From assembly GCF_023702715.1 (NCBI RefSeq), contig NZ_CP098480.1, positions 2,108,001 through 2,172,000 of the forward strand: a DNA stretch of 64,000 nucleotides, in the 5' to 3' direction. The DNA is from Acinetobacter sp. C32I. Lineage in GTDB: Bacteria > Pseudomonadota > Gammaproteobacteria > Pseudomonadales > Moraxellaceae. Positions 1-9,161 of this stretch are shown here, one piece after another. Both the position numbers and the translations under genes were made by a program. The notes under the pieces were generated by a model. The model was not told where the DNA came from. It searched no databases and saw only the letters and a list, made by a program, of their open reading frames with translations. Every line of letters starts with the position of its first letter. Position 1 is the first letter of the stretch.

Positions 1-73
1 TTAAAATCATGATTAAACCAACGAGCATAATCGCAACGGCGGCAACAATGCCTATTATTGTATTCATTTCCAT
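1..73 (-). CDS. zipA: Cell division protein ZipA, N-terminal fragment
   Basis: The frame opens with ATG at 73, one base beyond the smc stop codon, and runs off the left edge of the window. It encodes 24 residues that begin MEMNTIIGIVAAVAIMLVGL, which is a short N-terminal membrane anchor. ZipA is an inner-membrane protein whose N-terminal helix anchors it while its cytoplasmic C-terminal domain binds the tail of FtsZ and tethers the Z ring. Only the anchor is visible here, so the call rests on its hydrophobic N terminus and on its place directly downstream of smc, which is where zipA lies in Acinetobacter and many other gammaproteobacteria. It is probably co-transcribed with gntR and smc. Confidence 0.72.
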   Translation of the reverse strand, partial: MEMNTIIGIVAAVAIMLVGLIMIL

Positions 74-74
74 A

Positions 75-3000
75 CTAAGACTCCGCAACTAACCCGTATT
101 CTTTTGCCTGTTCTAAATCGACAGTCACTAATTTTGATGTACCTGGCTCTGGCATGGTGACTCCAAGTAAATCAGTTGCCATTGTCATCGCCAATTTATT
201 ATGTGTAATGTAAATGAATTGCACTTGTTCAGAAAGCTCTTTTACCAAATTACAATACCGTTGTACATTGGCATCATCAAGTGGCGCATCAACTTCGTCC
301 AGTACGCAGAACGGTGCAGGGTTCAATCTAAAGATTGCAAACACCAAAGCCAAAGCGGTTAGGGTCTTTTCACCACCTGAAAGCAAAGCCAAGGAACTGT
401 TACGCTTGCCGGGTGGGCGTGCCATCAGTTTGACCCCAGACTGCCAATCATCTTCAAGGCTTAAAGTTGCTTCACCACCACCAAACACCTTTGGAAACAG
501 CAGTTGCAACTCTTGATTGACCTGATCAAAAGTCGTCATAAACAGTTTACGGGTTTCCTGATCAATGCTTTTCATCGCGTCTTTGAGCTGATCAACCGTA
601 TTTTGTAGATCCTGCATCTGGTGACTCAACTCATCAAAACGTTGCGACACTTCCTCATATTCCAATGAAGCCGCCAAATTGACTGCACCGATTTTTTCGA
701 ATTGCTGCTGGGCTTTTTCCAGTTTCTGCTGGTGATCTTTAATTTCAATTGAAAGATCAGATAACGCTTCCGCATTAAGTTCTTTCAACTGTTCCAGATA
801 ATGTTCACGATCTGATTTCGCCGCTTGCCAAGCCAAACGCTTTTGTTCCAACTGCTCGCGCACCTGCTCATCTTTCTGTTGAGCTTGATGGCGTTGTTCC
901 GTCAGTTGCTGTTGTTTCTCTTGCACTTGATTCAGTTCAAGTTGCCATTCATTCCAGGTTTTTTGCAGCTTTTCAGTTTGCTGAAATTGCTCGTGGAATT
1001 GCGACTCTAAATTCGGTAGTTCAAGCTGAATTGGGTCAACAAATTTCTTGGCCTGCTCAATTTGTTCGATGATTTGACGATACTGCGTTTTCAGGAACGA
1101 GATATCTTTTTCCAATAACTCAATTTGTTGATTGGCTTGTGAGGTCTGGCGACGTAAAGCTTCACGTTGCTGCTGTTGTTGACTCAACTGCTGTTGTTGC
1201 TCATCCAACTGTTCATTCAAGTTTTCAACCTGAAATTGCAAAGTTTTATAATTCGGCAATACAGCTTCTAATTTGATTGCTAATGCATGCAGATCAATTT
1301 CTAGATCATCACGCTGCATGGCATCTTCTTCAAGCTGTAGATCAAGCTGTTTCAGTTGATCGGCCAATTGCTGTTGCTGCAACACAAAGGCCTGTGCTGT
1401 ACTTTGCAGTTTGGCAATTTGCACATCCAGCTGTTGCAGCTCTTTTTGCTTTTGCTTCAGACTTTGCTGTTGTTGCTGCAAACGCTGTTGCTGCTGTTGC
1501 AAGGTTTCCTGCAATTGAGAAAACTGATGTTCCAAGTCAAGCAACTGCGGTTGTTTTTGTGCCAGTTGCTGTTCAATTTCCTCTAAACGGACTTGATGAC
1601 TGAGCATGCCCTGTGCCGTTTGACTGTCTTCATCATAATGCAGCGCAATCACCCAATCGGCACCAACATGATAACCATCAAGCGTTAAAATGGATTGTGC
1701 GTGCTGGAGATCCGCTTGACGTTCCAACGCAATCGCTAAATTCTCTGCAACGGCTACATTTGCCCAGAGTGAAGATTGGGGGGCTTCGATCCAATCACTC
1801 AAACAAGTCAGCTCTGCAACTTGAACAAGCTGCTGTGGTGATGATTTTAACTGTCGTGCAATCCCCTCTTGGAAGGCTTGCCCATTCTCAAGCAACTGCG
1901 CTTGTAGCCACTTGGCCAAGAACTTCTCAATAATGTTTGCATGCGCTTTAGCTTGAGCACTTAAACGTAGGCTTTGCATCAATCGAACTGCATTTTGATC
2001 ATGCTTCGGACTTTGTTTTGCGACGAGCTGAGTTAAGTTCTTTTGTTCAGCCAATAAAACCTGAATCTCGGTTTTCAGACTCTGCACATCAGCCTTCTGC
2101 AACTGTTGTTGATCTTGCTGTGTCTGAACATCCTGCTGTAATTGCTCAATCGCGGTTTCTAACGCAATTATTTCCTGTTGCAGTTGCTGCTGTAATTGTT
2201 CTAACTGCGCCTGTTCATCATCCTGAACCTGAGCACGAATCTGAGTGCTTTGCGTTTGCAAGGTCTGTTTTTGCTGCTCAATCCGCAGAACATTCTTACC
2301 CAACTGCTCAATTTGCGCTGCCATCTGCAACTTTTTCTGTTGTTGCTGATCGACTTGGGTTTTCAGTTGATCAAATTGCTGTTGTGCTTGCTTGTGCTGT
2401 GCCTGAACATCAGTAAAATTTTGCTCAGCCGTTTGTGTTTGCTGCTCTAAGGCAAGCAAGCTTTCATTTTGCTCATCAAATTGAGTGCTTAAGGTTTCAA
2501 CCTGTAATTCAGAGAGTTGCAGACGCTCTTTGGTTTGTACTTTCTGCTGTTCAAGTTGCAGTAAGCTGGTACTGTTTTGCTGGAATAAACTCTGTTTTTG
2601 TTCCAAGGTCATTTTTAATTCAGACAGCTTTTTCTCGGCCTGTTGCCATTCATGCTGCAAGGGTGAAGACTGCTGAATTAAGCGTTGGAATAAAGCACTG
2701 GTGGCTTCAAGATCGTGTTCAATGGTTTGAGATTCTGAACGGACCAACTTAAAGTTTTCACCCAATGCCGTCATTTCAACCGTATATTCTTGTTGTAGCT
2801 TTTGACTTTGATTGGCTTGGAACGAAAGAATTTCAATTTTTAAAGTTCGAATCTGCCCTTCTAAGGTCTTATATTGAATCGCAGCTTCAGATTGACGTTT
2901 TAATGTTCTGAGTTGTGATTTTAGTTCAGCGGCAATATCGTCTAAACGTGCCAGATTTTGCTCAGTATGTTCTAAGTGCTGCAAGGTTTCACGACGACGC

Positions 3001-3524
3001 GCCTGATACCGAGACACTCCTGCCGCTTCTTCAATAAACACGCGCATTTCTTCAGGCTTGGCATCGACCAAACGGTTAATCATGCCCTGCTCAATCACCG
3101 CATAAGAGCGCGGCCCTAAACCTGTACCCAAGAAAATATCAGTGATATCACGACGACGGCAACGGGTGCCATTCAGGAAATATTCAGATTTACCTTCACG
3201 GGTGACTTGGCGACGGACAGCCAGCTCGCTATAAGCATTATAAGCGCCACCTAATTTGCCATAGGTATTGTCAAAACGAAGTTCAACACTGGCAACCCCG
3301 ACAGGTTTGCGTTTGGCTGTGCCGGTAAAAATGACATCCTGCATACTGCCGCCACGCAATTGACGTGCGTTGGACTCGCCCATAACCCAGCGAATTGCAT
3401 CGATGACATTTGATTTACCACAACCGTTCGGCCCAACCACTGCAGTACGGTTGGCCTTAAAATGTAATGTTGTACTATCGGCGAAAGATTTAAAGCCTGA
3501 AAGTTTTAAACTGCTTAAACGCAT
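75..3524 (-). CDS. smc: Chromosome segregation protein SMC
   Basis: SMC is the ATPase of the condensin-like SMC-ScpAB complex, which organises and segregates the chromosome. The 1149-residue length is normal. The Walker A motif GPNGCGKSN lies at residues 31-39. The ABC signature LLSGGEK is near residue 1050 and Walker B (CVLDEVD) near 1073. Between the two ATPase halves lie long coiled coils around a central hinge near residues 520-650. The coiled coils are unusually rich in glutamine, with many Gln pairs and runs, which produces repetitive codons and long antisense reading frames that are not genes. The gene follows gntR with a 10-base gap, has an AGGG ribosome binding site, and is followed immediately by zipA. 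Confidence 0.96.
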   Translation of the reverse strand: MRLSSLKLSGFKSFADSTTLHFKANRTAVVGPNGCGKSNVIDAIRWVMGESNARQLRGGSMQDVIFTGTAKRKPVGVASVELRFDNTYGKLGGAYNAYSELAVRRQVTREGKSEYFLNGTRCRRRDITDIFLGTGLGPRSYAVIEQGMINRLVDAKPEEMRVFIEEAAGVSRYQARRRETLQHLEHTEQNLARLDDIAAELKSQLRTLKRQSEAAIQYKTLEGQIRTLKIEILSFQANQSQKLQQEYTVEMTALGENFKLVRSESQTIEHDLEATSALFQRLIQQSSPLQHEWQQAEKKLSELKMTLEQKQSLFQQNSTSLLQLEQQKVQTKERLQLSELQVETLSTQFDEQNESLLALEQQTQTAEQNFTDVQAQHKQAQQQFDQLKTQVDQQQQKKLQMAAQIEQLGKNVLRIEQQKQTLQTQSTQIRAQVQDDEQAQLEQLQQQLQQEIIALETAIEQLQQDVQTQQDQQQLQKADVQSLKTEIQVLLAEQKNLTQLVAKQSPKHDQNAVRLMQSLRLSAQAKAHANIIEKFLAKWLQAQLLENGQAFQEGIARQLKSSPQQLVQVAELTCLSDWIEAPQSSLWANVAVAENLAIALERQADLQHAQSILTLDGYHVGADWVIALHYDEDSQTAQGMLSHQVRLEEIEQQLAQKQPQLLDLEHQFSQLQETLQQQQQRLQQQQQSLKQKQKELQQLDVQIAKLQSTAQAFVLQQQQLADQLKQLDLQLEEDAMQRDDLEIDLHALAIKLEAVLPNYKTLQFQVENLNEQLDEQQQQLSQQQQQREALRRQTSQANQQIELLEKDISFLKTQYRQIIEQIEQAKKFVDPIQLELPNLESQFHEQFQQTEKLQKTWNEWQLELNQVQEKQQQLTEQRHQAQQKDEQVREQLEQKRLAWQAAKSDREHYLEQLKELNAEALSDLSIEIKDHQQKLEKAQQQFEKIGAVNLAASLEYEEVSQRFDELSHQMQDLQNTVDQLKDAMKSIDQETRKLFMTTFDQVNQELQLLFPKVFGGGEATLSLEDDWQSGVKLMARPPGKRNSSLALLSGGEKTLTALALVFAIFRLNPAPFCVLDEVDAPLDDANVQRYCNLVKELSEQVQFIYITHNKLAMTMATDLLGVTMPEPGTSKLVTVDLEQAKEYGLVAES

Positions 3525-3534
3525 ACTGCCCTAA

Positions 3535-4230
3535 CTAGCGGCGTGAGCGTCTAGCCCAAGCCAATTCAATCTGTTTCATACGTGTCAGAGATTCCAACAC
3601 AAGGTTGCGCAAGTGTCGACAAAAATCTTCCATAAATAAAGCAGCTTGTTGTGATTTTCGGATCAAAATAGCATCAATCACCAACTTAAACAGGGTAAAC
3701 GATTCTTGTAGCTCTCGACGTGAGGTATTCAAGGTCAAAAAATAGCTACGGCGTAATGATGGCAGTAGTTCTTTATAGAACTGCATCAGATAGGGATTTG
3801 CCACCATTTCATGCTGGTCTGCCAGATATTTAAAGATTGCATCATAAAATTTTTCGATATCGCCCGCACGAACAAACTCGACCAGTTGATCCAATAACGC
3901 TTGCAGTTGCTCTGCTTCATTGACTCGCCAGGTTTCGCTAATCCGCTGCACAATATGCCCGAGTACCATCACATTGGTATCAAAGAGAGCTTTGACCTGT
4001 TGCGCTGACATTTCAGAGACGATCGCGCCACGACGTGGAAAAATTTCAATTAAATAAGTCCGTTCCAGTAACAACAGTGCTTCACGAACCGAGCCTCGAC
4101 TGACATCTAATTCTTTGGCAATGCGCAACTCTTGAATGCGTTCGCCTTCAACCAGCTCACCACTAATAATTTGTTCACTAATATACTTTGCAATCTGTTC
4201 AGAAAGACTATCAGCCTCTTCGAGATTCAT
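3535..4230 (-). CDS. GntR-family regulator with FCD-type C-terminal domain
   Basis: This 231-residue protein has an N-terminal winged helix-turn-helix of the GntR family (about residues 8-72, including ELDVSRGSVREALLLLE) followed by an all-helical ligand-binding domain of the FCD/FadR type. Such regulators are dimers that bind short palindromes and respond to small organic acids or similar effectors. The start at 4230 has a GAGGGG ribosome binding site. It is the first gene of a likely gntR-smc-zipA operon. A palindrome of FCD-regulator type lies 90 bases upstream (4320-4332), which suggests autoregulation. The effector cannot be read from the sequence. Confidence 0.88.
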   Translation of the reverse strand: MNLEEADSLSEQIAKYISEQIISGELVEGERIQELRIAKELDVSRGSVREALLLLERTYLIEIFPRRGAIVSEMSAQQVKALFDTNVMVLGHIVQRISETWRVNEAEQLQALLDQLVEFVRAGDIEKFYDAIFKYLADQHEMVANPYLMQFYKELLPSLRRSYFLTLNTSRRELQESFTLFKLVIDAILIRKSQQAALFMEDFCRHLRNLVLESLTRMKQIELAWARRSRR

Positions 4231-4570
4231 GAGCCCCTCGCTATCTTTGTTATACGCATTGATTCAATGCTGTTTGCGCTTTTTTGTTTTAACTGATCTC
4301 GCCCTATAAATTCTATATCATTGTCTGACAATTTTATTGCTTTTTAAGCCAATTGCGCTAAAAAATCGCAATATGATTCTCAATATGTACTAAACACTCA
4401 GTTTTTCTATATTGAATATCAAATATTTATGCTTGCAACTGATATTTAACCGCACATCTGAAAAGACATTCTCTTATCGCTTTTTAATTGATACATGTCA
4501 CAAAAAATAATATTTTCATTAATGGTATCGCATTTTAAATCTCCTACTGAATAGCTCAGTACATACATAG
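4231..4570. other. Divergent intergenic region, A+T-rich
   Basis: This 340-base gap separates the divergent gntR-smc-zipA unit from the gene pair at 4571-6105, so it should hold both promoters. Apart from the palindrome at 4320-4332 I see no RNA gene, repeat or convincing open frame. Confidence 0.6.
4320..4332. promoter_or_regulatory. Candidate GntR/FCD operator palindrome
   Basis: ATTGTCTGACAAT is a perfect inverted repeat (six-base arms around a central T). It contains the GT-N3-AC core typical of FadR-subfamily operators. It lies 90 bases upstream of the gntR start and is the clearest dyad in the gap, so autoregulation by the adjacent regulator is the natural guess. Binding is inferred only. 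Confidence 0.42.
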
Positions 4571-5548
4571 ATGAGTCATAACATGGGTGTTCATCAAGCC
4601 GTCAATATTGCCATTTTTGGACTCAGTCTCAGAACCTTAAATGAGTTAAAACAACAGGTTCAAACGGCTGTGCCACAGCATGTCCAAATCAATTGGAGCA
4701 ATATTGCCGAGCCACAACTTGATATTCTCATGATTAACCAAGTATTTTTTGACTCACCCAATATCAAGAGCCTATTGCAAAACAATAAAATCAATGTGCT
4801 GAAAATTGCCAATGATGCTGATAAAAATAGCGCCATCGAAGATGACACCTTATTTCTGCCCTTGAACCATCTTCATTCCTTGCATCACTGGCTGAGCCTT
4901 CATCTGGATGAACGCTTAAATCAAGCATCAGAGAATCTCGAAACTGAAGATGTGCCAATCTTTCATCGCAAACAAATTAAAGACCTGCTGCAAGAAATTC
5001 AAAATCCTAAGAATGGCAAGATTCAGCTGTTTGATAACCAAGGACTACTCGCCATTGCTGACCCACGCAATCAATGGCTGTGGCAACATCCTGAATTTCA
5101 CTCTTTTCAAACCGACCCAAGCCTGAACTATACCTATGCCACACAGAATGATTTGCATTGGATCGTAGATGCAGCTCAGCAAGACTTAAAACAATGGCTT
5201 TGGCAGTTACTTTGGACCTCTATGGATTTTGAGGAACTCTGTCCAGCTTCTGCCTCAAGTTTTTATCTGCAAGTCTGGCCACAGCCCAAAAATAAAGGTG
5301 ATCGCCAAGATATCTTGCGGATGTCAGCCTGTTTTGCACAAGGTGCACAGATCAGTCAGGTTGCCCAACAACTCAACCTCCCCGAACAGAAAGTCAGGCA
5401 CTTTGTTGCAGCATGCTTGGGCGCACAGTGTGGAACACTAATTAAAGATCAACAGGCAAAATATCGCCCGCAAACTCAGCAAAGCGAAACAGAACAGCAT
5501 TTTATGAAAAAACTATTTGGTCGCTTACGCCATCGTTTAGGCTTTTAA
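4571..5548 (+). CDS. Unknown protein paired with a small GTPase
   Basis: I do not recognise the family of this 325-residue protein. It has no signal peptide or membrane segment. The N-terminal portion (NIAIFGLSLRTLNELKQQV) resembles a compact alpha/beta domain. Near the C terminus the stretch ISQVAQQLNLPEQKVRHFVA looks like a helix-turn-helix. The very C terminus is basic. The next gene, a Ras-like GTPase, begins 14 bases downstream, so the two are almost certainly one operon and may be functional partners. The start is uncertain: ATG at 4571 and ATG at 4583 are both possible and neither has a strong ribosome binding site. Confidence 0.7.
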   Translation: MSHNMGVHQAVNIAIFGLSLRTLNELKQQVQTAVPQHVQINWSNIAEPQLDILMINQVFFDSPNIKSLLQNNKINVLKIANDADKNSAIEDDTLFLPLNHLHSLHHWLSLHLDERLNQASENLETEDVPIFHRKQIKDLLQEIQNPKNGKIQLFDNQGLLAIADPRNQWLWQHPEFHSFQTDPSLNYTYATQNDLHWIVDAAQQDLKQWLWQLLWTSMDFEELCPASASSFYLQVWPQPKNKGDRQDILRMSACFAQGAQISQVAQQLNLPEQKVRHFVAACLGAQCGTLIKDQQAKYRPQTQQSETEQHFMKKLFGRLRHRLGF

Positions 5549-5562
5549 GCAAGGACATATCC

Positions 5563-6105
5563 ATGATTTTACATCAATATAAAATTGTCTTCGGTGGCAC
5601 CATGGGTTCAGGTAAATCCACGGCGATCAAAGCCTTGTCTGAAATTGAGGTCCTCAGTACTGAAGCATTGAACACCGATACCGAGTCCCATGACAAATTA
5701 CTCACCACTGTTGGCATTGATTATGGTGAGCTAACCTTGGACGATGGTGTTAAGGTTGGTTTATATGGTACGCCTGGGCAAGACCGCTTTGATTTTATTT
5801 GGGCAGTGATCTGTAAGGGCGCAATCGGAACAATCGTCATGATTGACCATGCTGCTGAAAATCCTTTACTGGATTTAGAGCAATATCTTCAAGCATTTCA
5901 GCCCTTTGGTCATAATATTGTGATTGCAATTACCCATATTGACCGTATGCCAGAACGCACCTTATCCATGTATCGTGATTGGCTGGCAGCCAAAGAACTG
6001 AATTATCCGCTATTCTTTATCGATGCACGCCAGCAAGATGATGTACTTCTTCTGGTCGAAACCTTGATTGCCACCATTGAAGTACATTATGGCCTTAGTA
6101 ACTAA
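5563..6105 (+). CDS. Small Ras-like GTP-binding protein (COG2229/MglA-like)
   Basis: The protein is 180 residues long, about one G domain. The P-loop GTMGSGKST is at residues 12-20. The switch II region reads YGTPGQDRF where classic Ras proteins have DxxGQ, and the base-recognition motif is THID rather than NKxD. These variations are typical of the bacterial MglA/Rag-like small GTPases grouped in COG2229. Members act as molecular switches in polarity, motility or envelope processes, often with a Roadblock or other regulator encoded beside them. An AGGACAT ribosome binding site precedes the ATG. The upstream gene is the only obvious partner. The cellular role in this organism is not evident. 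Confidence 0.85.
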   Translation: MILHQYKIVFGGTMGSGKSTAIKALSEIEVLSTEALNTDTESHDKLLTTVGIDYGELTLDDGVKVGLYGTPGQDRFDFIWAVICKGAIGTIVMIDHAAENPLLDLEQYLQAFQPFGHNIVIAITHIDRMPERTLSMYRDWLAAKELNYPLFFIDARQQDDVLLLVETLIATIEVHYGLSN

Positions 6106-6111
6106 AACAAA

Positions 6112-6912
6112 TTAGATCAGTCCTTTATAAATAAAATAGCTACCGACCACGACCAATAAGCCTGCAAAACATTTTTTCAGCATGGCTGGCGACAAACGAT
6201 GTGCAACTTTGGCGCCAAATTTTGCGGTGATAAAACTCATGACACTGATACCCAAGAAAGCATAGATATGCACATAACCAATCGTGTTCGGCACTTCAAT
6301 CTGCTCTTTGGCACCAAACCACATAAAGCCAATTGCTCCCGCAACTGCGATGGGTAAGCCACAGGCAGCAGAAGTTGCCACTGCCTTTTGCATCACCACG
6401 CCATGACGATTTAAGTAAGGTACGGTAAGGCTACCCCCACCAATGCCAAAAATCGCAGATGCCACCCCAATGCCACCACCCGCGGCAAGTTGTAAAGGTG
6501 CTGACGGTAAATGACGATTTGGATCAACCACTGCATTTGCACCTCTAAACATTTTGTAAGCCATCCAGACTGCGAAGACACCAATCACCAACTGTAAATG
6601 CTGCCCAGACATCAGATCGGCCACACCCGCCCCCAGAAACGAACCGAGCACCAAGCCTGGTGCTAAATTGCGGAACACAGGCCATAACACTGCCCCTTTT
6701 TTATGATGTGCCATCACCGAACTGATCGAGGTCACAATAATAGTGGCCAATGAGGTTCCAACTGCAATATGCATAATCACATTCGGGTCATAATTCATTT
6801 GGGTAAAGACAATATATAAAATCGGCACAATAATTAAGCCACCACCAACCCCAAATAACCCCGCAGCAAATCCAGCAATTGCGCCAATCAGTAAATATAT
6901 GATTAACTCCAT
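6112..6912 (-). CDS. TSUP-family (TauE/SafE-type) membrane permease
   Basis: This is a hydrophobic protein of about 266 residues with around eight membrane segments. The glycine-rich motif GLFGVGGGLIIVP near the N terminus is repeated in the second half as AIFGIGGGSLTVP. This internal duplication is the hallmark of the TSUP family, which exports sulfite, sulfonates or other organic anions across the inner membrane. The substrate cannot be assigned. The gene is convergent with the GTPase gene (6-base gap) and nearly abuts birA at its start. I prefer ATG at 6912; a GTG at 6918 is also in frame and has a slightly better-spaced GAG upstream. Confidence 0.85.
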   Translation of the reverse strand: MELIIYLLIGAIAGFAAGLFGVGGGLIIVPILYIVFTQMNYDPNVIMHIAVGTSLATIIVTSISSVMAHHKKGAVLWPVFRNLAPGLVLGSFLGAGVADLMSGQHLQLVIGVFAVWMAYKMFRGANAVVDPNRHLPSAPLQLAAGGGIGVASAIFGIGGGSLTVPYLNRHGVVMQKAVATSAACGLPIAVAGAIGFMWFGAKEQIEVPNTIGYVHIYAFLGISVMSFITAKFGAKVAHRLSPAMLKKCFAGLLVVVGSYFIYKGLI

Positions 6913-6918
6913 AAACAC

Positions 6919-7695
6919 ATGACCACTCTACTTGTAAAAATGATGGATGATTTCGCAACCCGCCAGCTTCAGCAATTATTGAACGCAAAAAATCAATATC
7001 CAGAAGTGGTGCTCCTTAAAACAACCACAACCTCGACCAATGATGATACGCGTGAAATTGCGCAAAAAGGCATAACGACAGGATTGGTCTGCAGTGCACT
7101 ACAAACACAAGGTCGAGGTCAACACCAACGACAATGGGCCTCTCCTGAAGGCAACATTTATTTAAGCACACTGATCCAAAGCAAAACAGCACTGGATGGT
7201 CGCCTTGCCCTTGAAGTTGCGCTGAATATTTTACAGATGCCAAGCTTGCATGGCTTAACATTACAAGTCAAATGGCCAAATGATTTATATAGTCCACAAG
7301 GAAAATGGGGCGGAATTCTGGTTGAACCGCTTTCCCCTCATCAAGCAATTGTCGGCGTCGGCATTAACTTAAACACGCCCCCTGTGGAACATGCAGATCA
7401 ACCCATTAGCTCTCTGGAGATGCTTGGTTTAGCCCATATTGATCGTTTAACGCTGATTGCTGAACTGTATACCGCAATCCAGCAGGCAGCACAGTGGTTT
7501 GAACACGGCAGTTATAATTTAGCTGAACGTTTTAATCATCATGCAATTTGGCTGAATCAACAGGTTGAATTTGAACATACTCAAGGTAAAGTTCAGGGAC
7601 TTTTTCAAGGAATTTCCAATGACGGTGCGGTACTGATCAAAACGGATCAAACCCAACAATTCTATCAAGGTCGTTTACGTCTCGCTTCGATTTGA
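6919..7695 (+). CDS. birA: Biotin--[acetyl-CoA-carboxylase] ligase, catalytic form
   Basis: BirA activates biotin as biotinyl-AMP and transfers it to the lysine of the biotin carboxyl carrier protein of acetyl-CoA carboxylase. The biotin/ATP loop GRGQHQRQW lies near residues 65-73, STNDD near 39-43, and KWPNDLY near 114-120, followed by GGILVE and GVGINLN. At 258 residues it lacks the N-terminal DNA-binding domain of E. coli BirA, so it should be a pure ligase rather than a repressor. The start is uncertain: ATG at 6919 is used, but ATGs at 6940 and 6943 would leave more room for a promoter from the divergent permease. coaX follows 15 bases downstream, probably in one operon. Confidence 0.93.
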   Translation: MTTLLVKMMDDFATRQLQQLLNAKNQYPEVVLLKTTTTSTNDDTREIAQKGITTGLVCSALQTQGRGQHQRQWASPEGNIYLSTLIQSKTALDGRLALEVALNILQMPSLHGLTLQVKWPNDLYSPQGKWGGILVEPLSPHQAIVGVGINLNTPPVEHADQPISSLEMLGLAHIDRLTLIAELYTAIQQAAQWFEHGSYNLAERFNHHAIWLNQQVEFEHTQGKVQGLFQGISNDGAVLIKTDQTQQFYQGRLRLASI

Positions 7696-7710
7696 GGAAA
7701 TGATGATTCT

Positions 7711-8454
7711 ATGAAAAGTTTATGGCTGGATATCGGCAATACCCGCTTAAAATATTGGATCACCGCACATGATCAAGTCATTGAACATGCCGCTGAATTA
7801 CACCTGCAATCCCCTGCAGATTTATTGCTCGGCTTGATTCAGCACTTCCGCCATCAAAATTTAAGTCGCGTCGGGATTTCTTCGGTTCTGGATTCGGAAA
7901 ATAACCAACGTATTCACATGATTCTCGATATTTTGGATATTCCAATTATTTTTGCCAAAGTCCATGCTGAATATGCGGGTTTAAAGTGCGGCTATGATGT
8001 TCCAAGTCAACTCGGGATTGACCGCTGGTTACAAGTCTTGGCCATGGCAAAGCCAGATGCAAACTTTTGTGTGATTGGCTGTGGCACGGCCCTGACCATT
8101 GATCTGGTCGAAGGATTGCAACATCTGGGCGGTTATATTCTGCCCAACTTGTACCTGCAACGAGACTCTCTGATTCAAAATACCAAAGGCATTAAGATTC
8201 CAGACTCTGCCTTTGATAATTTAAAACCGGGGCATAATACTGTGGATGCGGTACACCACGGTATTTTGCTGGGCTTGATCAGTACTATTGATCAAATTAT
8301 GCAGCAATCGCCTAAAAAGCTGATTTTGACTGGCGGTGATGCTACTTTATTCGCCAAGTTCCTCAGCCATTATCAGCCCCAAGTTGAATCCGATTTATTG
8401 CTCAAGGGTTTACGTCACTATGTTCAACTGAACTCAGCTTTGAGCAAAGTTTGA
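7711..8454 (+). CDS. coaX: Type III pantothenate kinase
   Basis: CoaX phosphorylates pantothenate in the first step of coenzyme A synthesis. It belongs to the ASKHA fold and, unlike type I and II kinases, needs a monovalent cation. The phosphate-binding motif [10 protein letters not shown] occurs at residues 7-16. GIDRW is near residue 107 and [11 protein letters not shown] near 125-135, followed by GGYILP. The 247-residue length is normal. A GAGGA ribosome binding site sits 15 bases after birA, and the birA-coaX pairing is common in this group. The 3' end overlaps the convergent hydrolase gene by 31 bases. Confidence 0.94.
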   Translation: MKSLWLDIGNTRLKYWITAHDQVIEHAAELHLQSPADLLLGLIQHFRHQNLSRVGISSVLDSENNQRIHMILDILDIPIIFAKVHAEYAGLKCGYDVPSQLGIDRWLQVLAMAKPDANFCVIGCGTALTIDLVEGLQHLGGYILPNLYLQRDSLIQNTKGIKIPDSAFDNLKPGHNTVDAVHHGILLGLISTIDQIMQQSPKKLILTGGDATLFAKFLSHYQPQVESDLLLKGLRHYVQLNSALSKV

Positions 8455-9020
8455 AGTACCTGCAATAATTGTGGAAACTCACTAAAACCATCTTCTGCCC
8501 GAAAATGCCCAGCTTGACCCACCTCAATCAGTTGGGCATTGAGTAAATTAGAAAATTTAAAAGTCAGTGGCACAGGGATGACAGGATCATTACTGGAAAA
8601 GAAAACCAAACGCCTCTGGATATTGGCACGCAATAACCCACTCTCAAAAGGAGTGTGTTCAAGAAGACTGTTGAACTCGGGATGTTGAGGGATCGGATCA
8701 TTAAAGGCGGCAATAAAAATCCCTGCCTTCACTGTCGTTTGCTTTAGTTTTTTTGCTAGAAATTTGGCTACGGCAACACAAGATAAACCATGCGCCACCA
8801 CAATACTCTGCTCATTCATCCCCTTGAGTTGTGCTTCTAAGCAGGTTTGCCAAATCTCAGCTTCTGGATGATTGGCATCAGCGAGAAAAACTCGCTCAAC
8901 CCTAAGCTCTTCACTTTTCAGCTGTTGTTCCAACCATGCATACCAATGCTGTTCTGGATCAGCATTTTCACAATGCAGAATAAATACGCTATTCTTTGAA
9001 TTATGTGACATATTTAACAC
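8424..9020 (-). CDS. RBBP9/YdeN-type alpha/beta hydrolase
   Basis: This 198-residue protein resembles the small serine hydrolases of the RBBP9/YdeN (DUF1749-like) family. The early segment [19 protein letters not shown] matches the family's start. VAHGLSC supplies the nucleophile elbow serine, [10 protein letters not shown] the acid, and GQAGHF the catalytic histidine. Physiological substrates of the family are largely unknown. No signal peptide is seen, so it is cytoplasmic. The first ATG (9020) and the one three codons on are both possible. The last 31 bases overlap the end of coaX in a tail-to-tail arrangement. Confidence 0.83.
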   Translation of the reverse strand: MLNMSHNSKNSVFILHCENADPEQHWYAWLEQQLKSEELRVERVFLADANHPEAEIWQTCLEAQLKGMNEQSIVVAHGLSCVAVAKFLAKKLKQTTVKAGIFIAAFNDPIPQHPEFNSLLEHTPFESGLLRANIQRRLVFFSSNDPVIPVPLTFKFSNLLNAQLIEVGQAGHFRAEDGFSEFPQLLQVLQTLLKAEFS

Positions 9021-9121
9021 TACTTTTCAATGTAAAACATAGACTTATTTTTAATTCTCTTCTTTTTAAAGCAGCTTGAATGTTGATATTTTGTATTAAA
9101 TTTATACAACACACTCGCATT

Positions 9122-9147
9122 AAAAAAGGCGCATCAAGCGCCTTTTT
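9122..9147 (-). terminator. Intrinsic terminator of ffh
   Basis: Perfect ten-base arms (AAAAAGGCGC and GCGCCTTTTT) around a five-base loop, with a T run in the minus direction just past the ffh stop. The A/T symmetry may also let it stop leftward or rightward readthrough. Confidence 0.85.
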
Positions 9148-9161
9148 AGGAAGTATAAAAC

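Noticed and set aside
825..2752. Several long plus-strand open frames opposite smc
   Set aside because: They are antisense shadows produced by the repetitive Gln/Leu codons of the SMC coiled coil. They have low-complexity Leu/Phe-rich translations and no ribosome binding sites.
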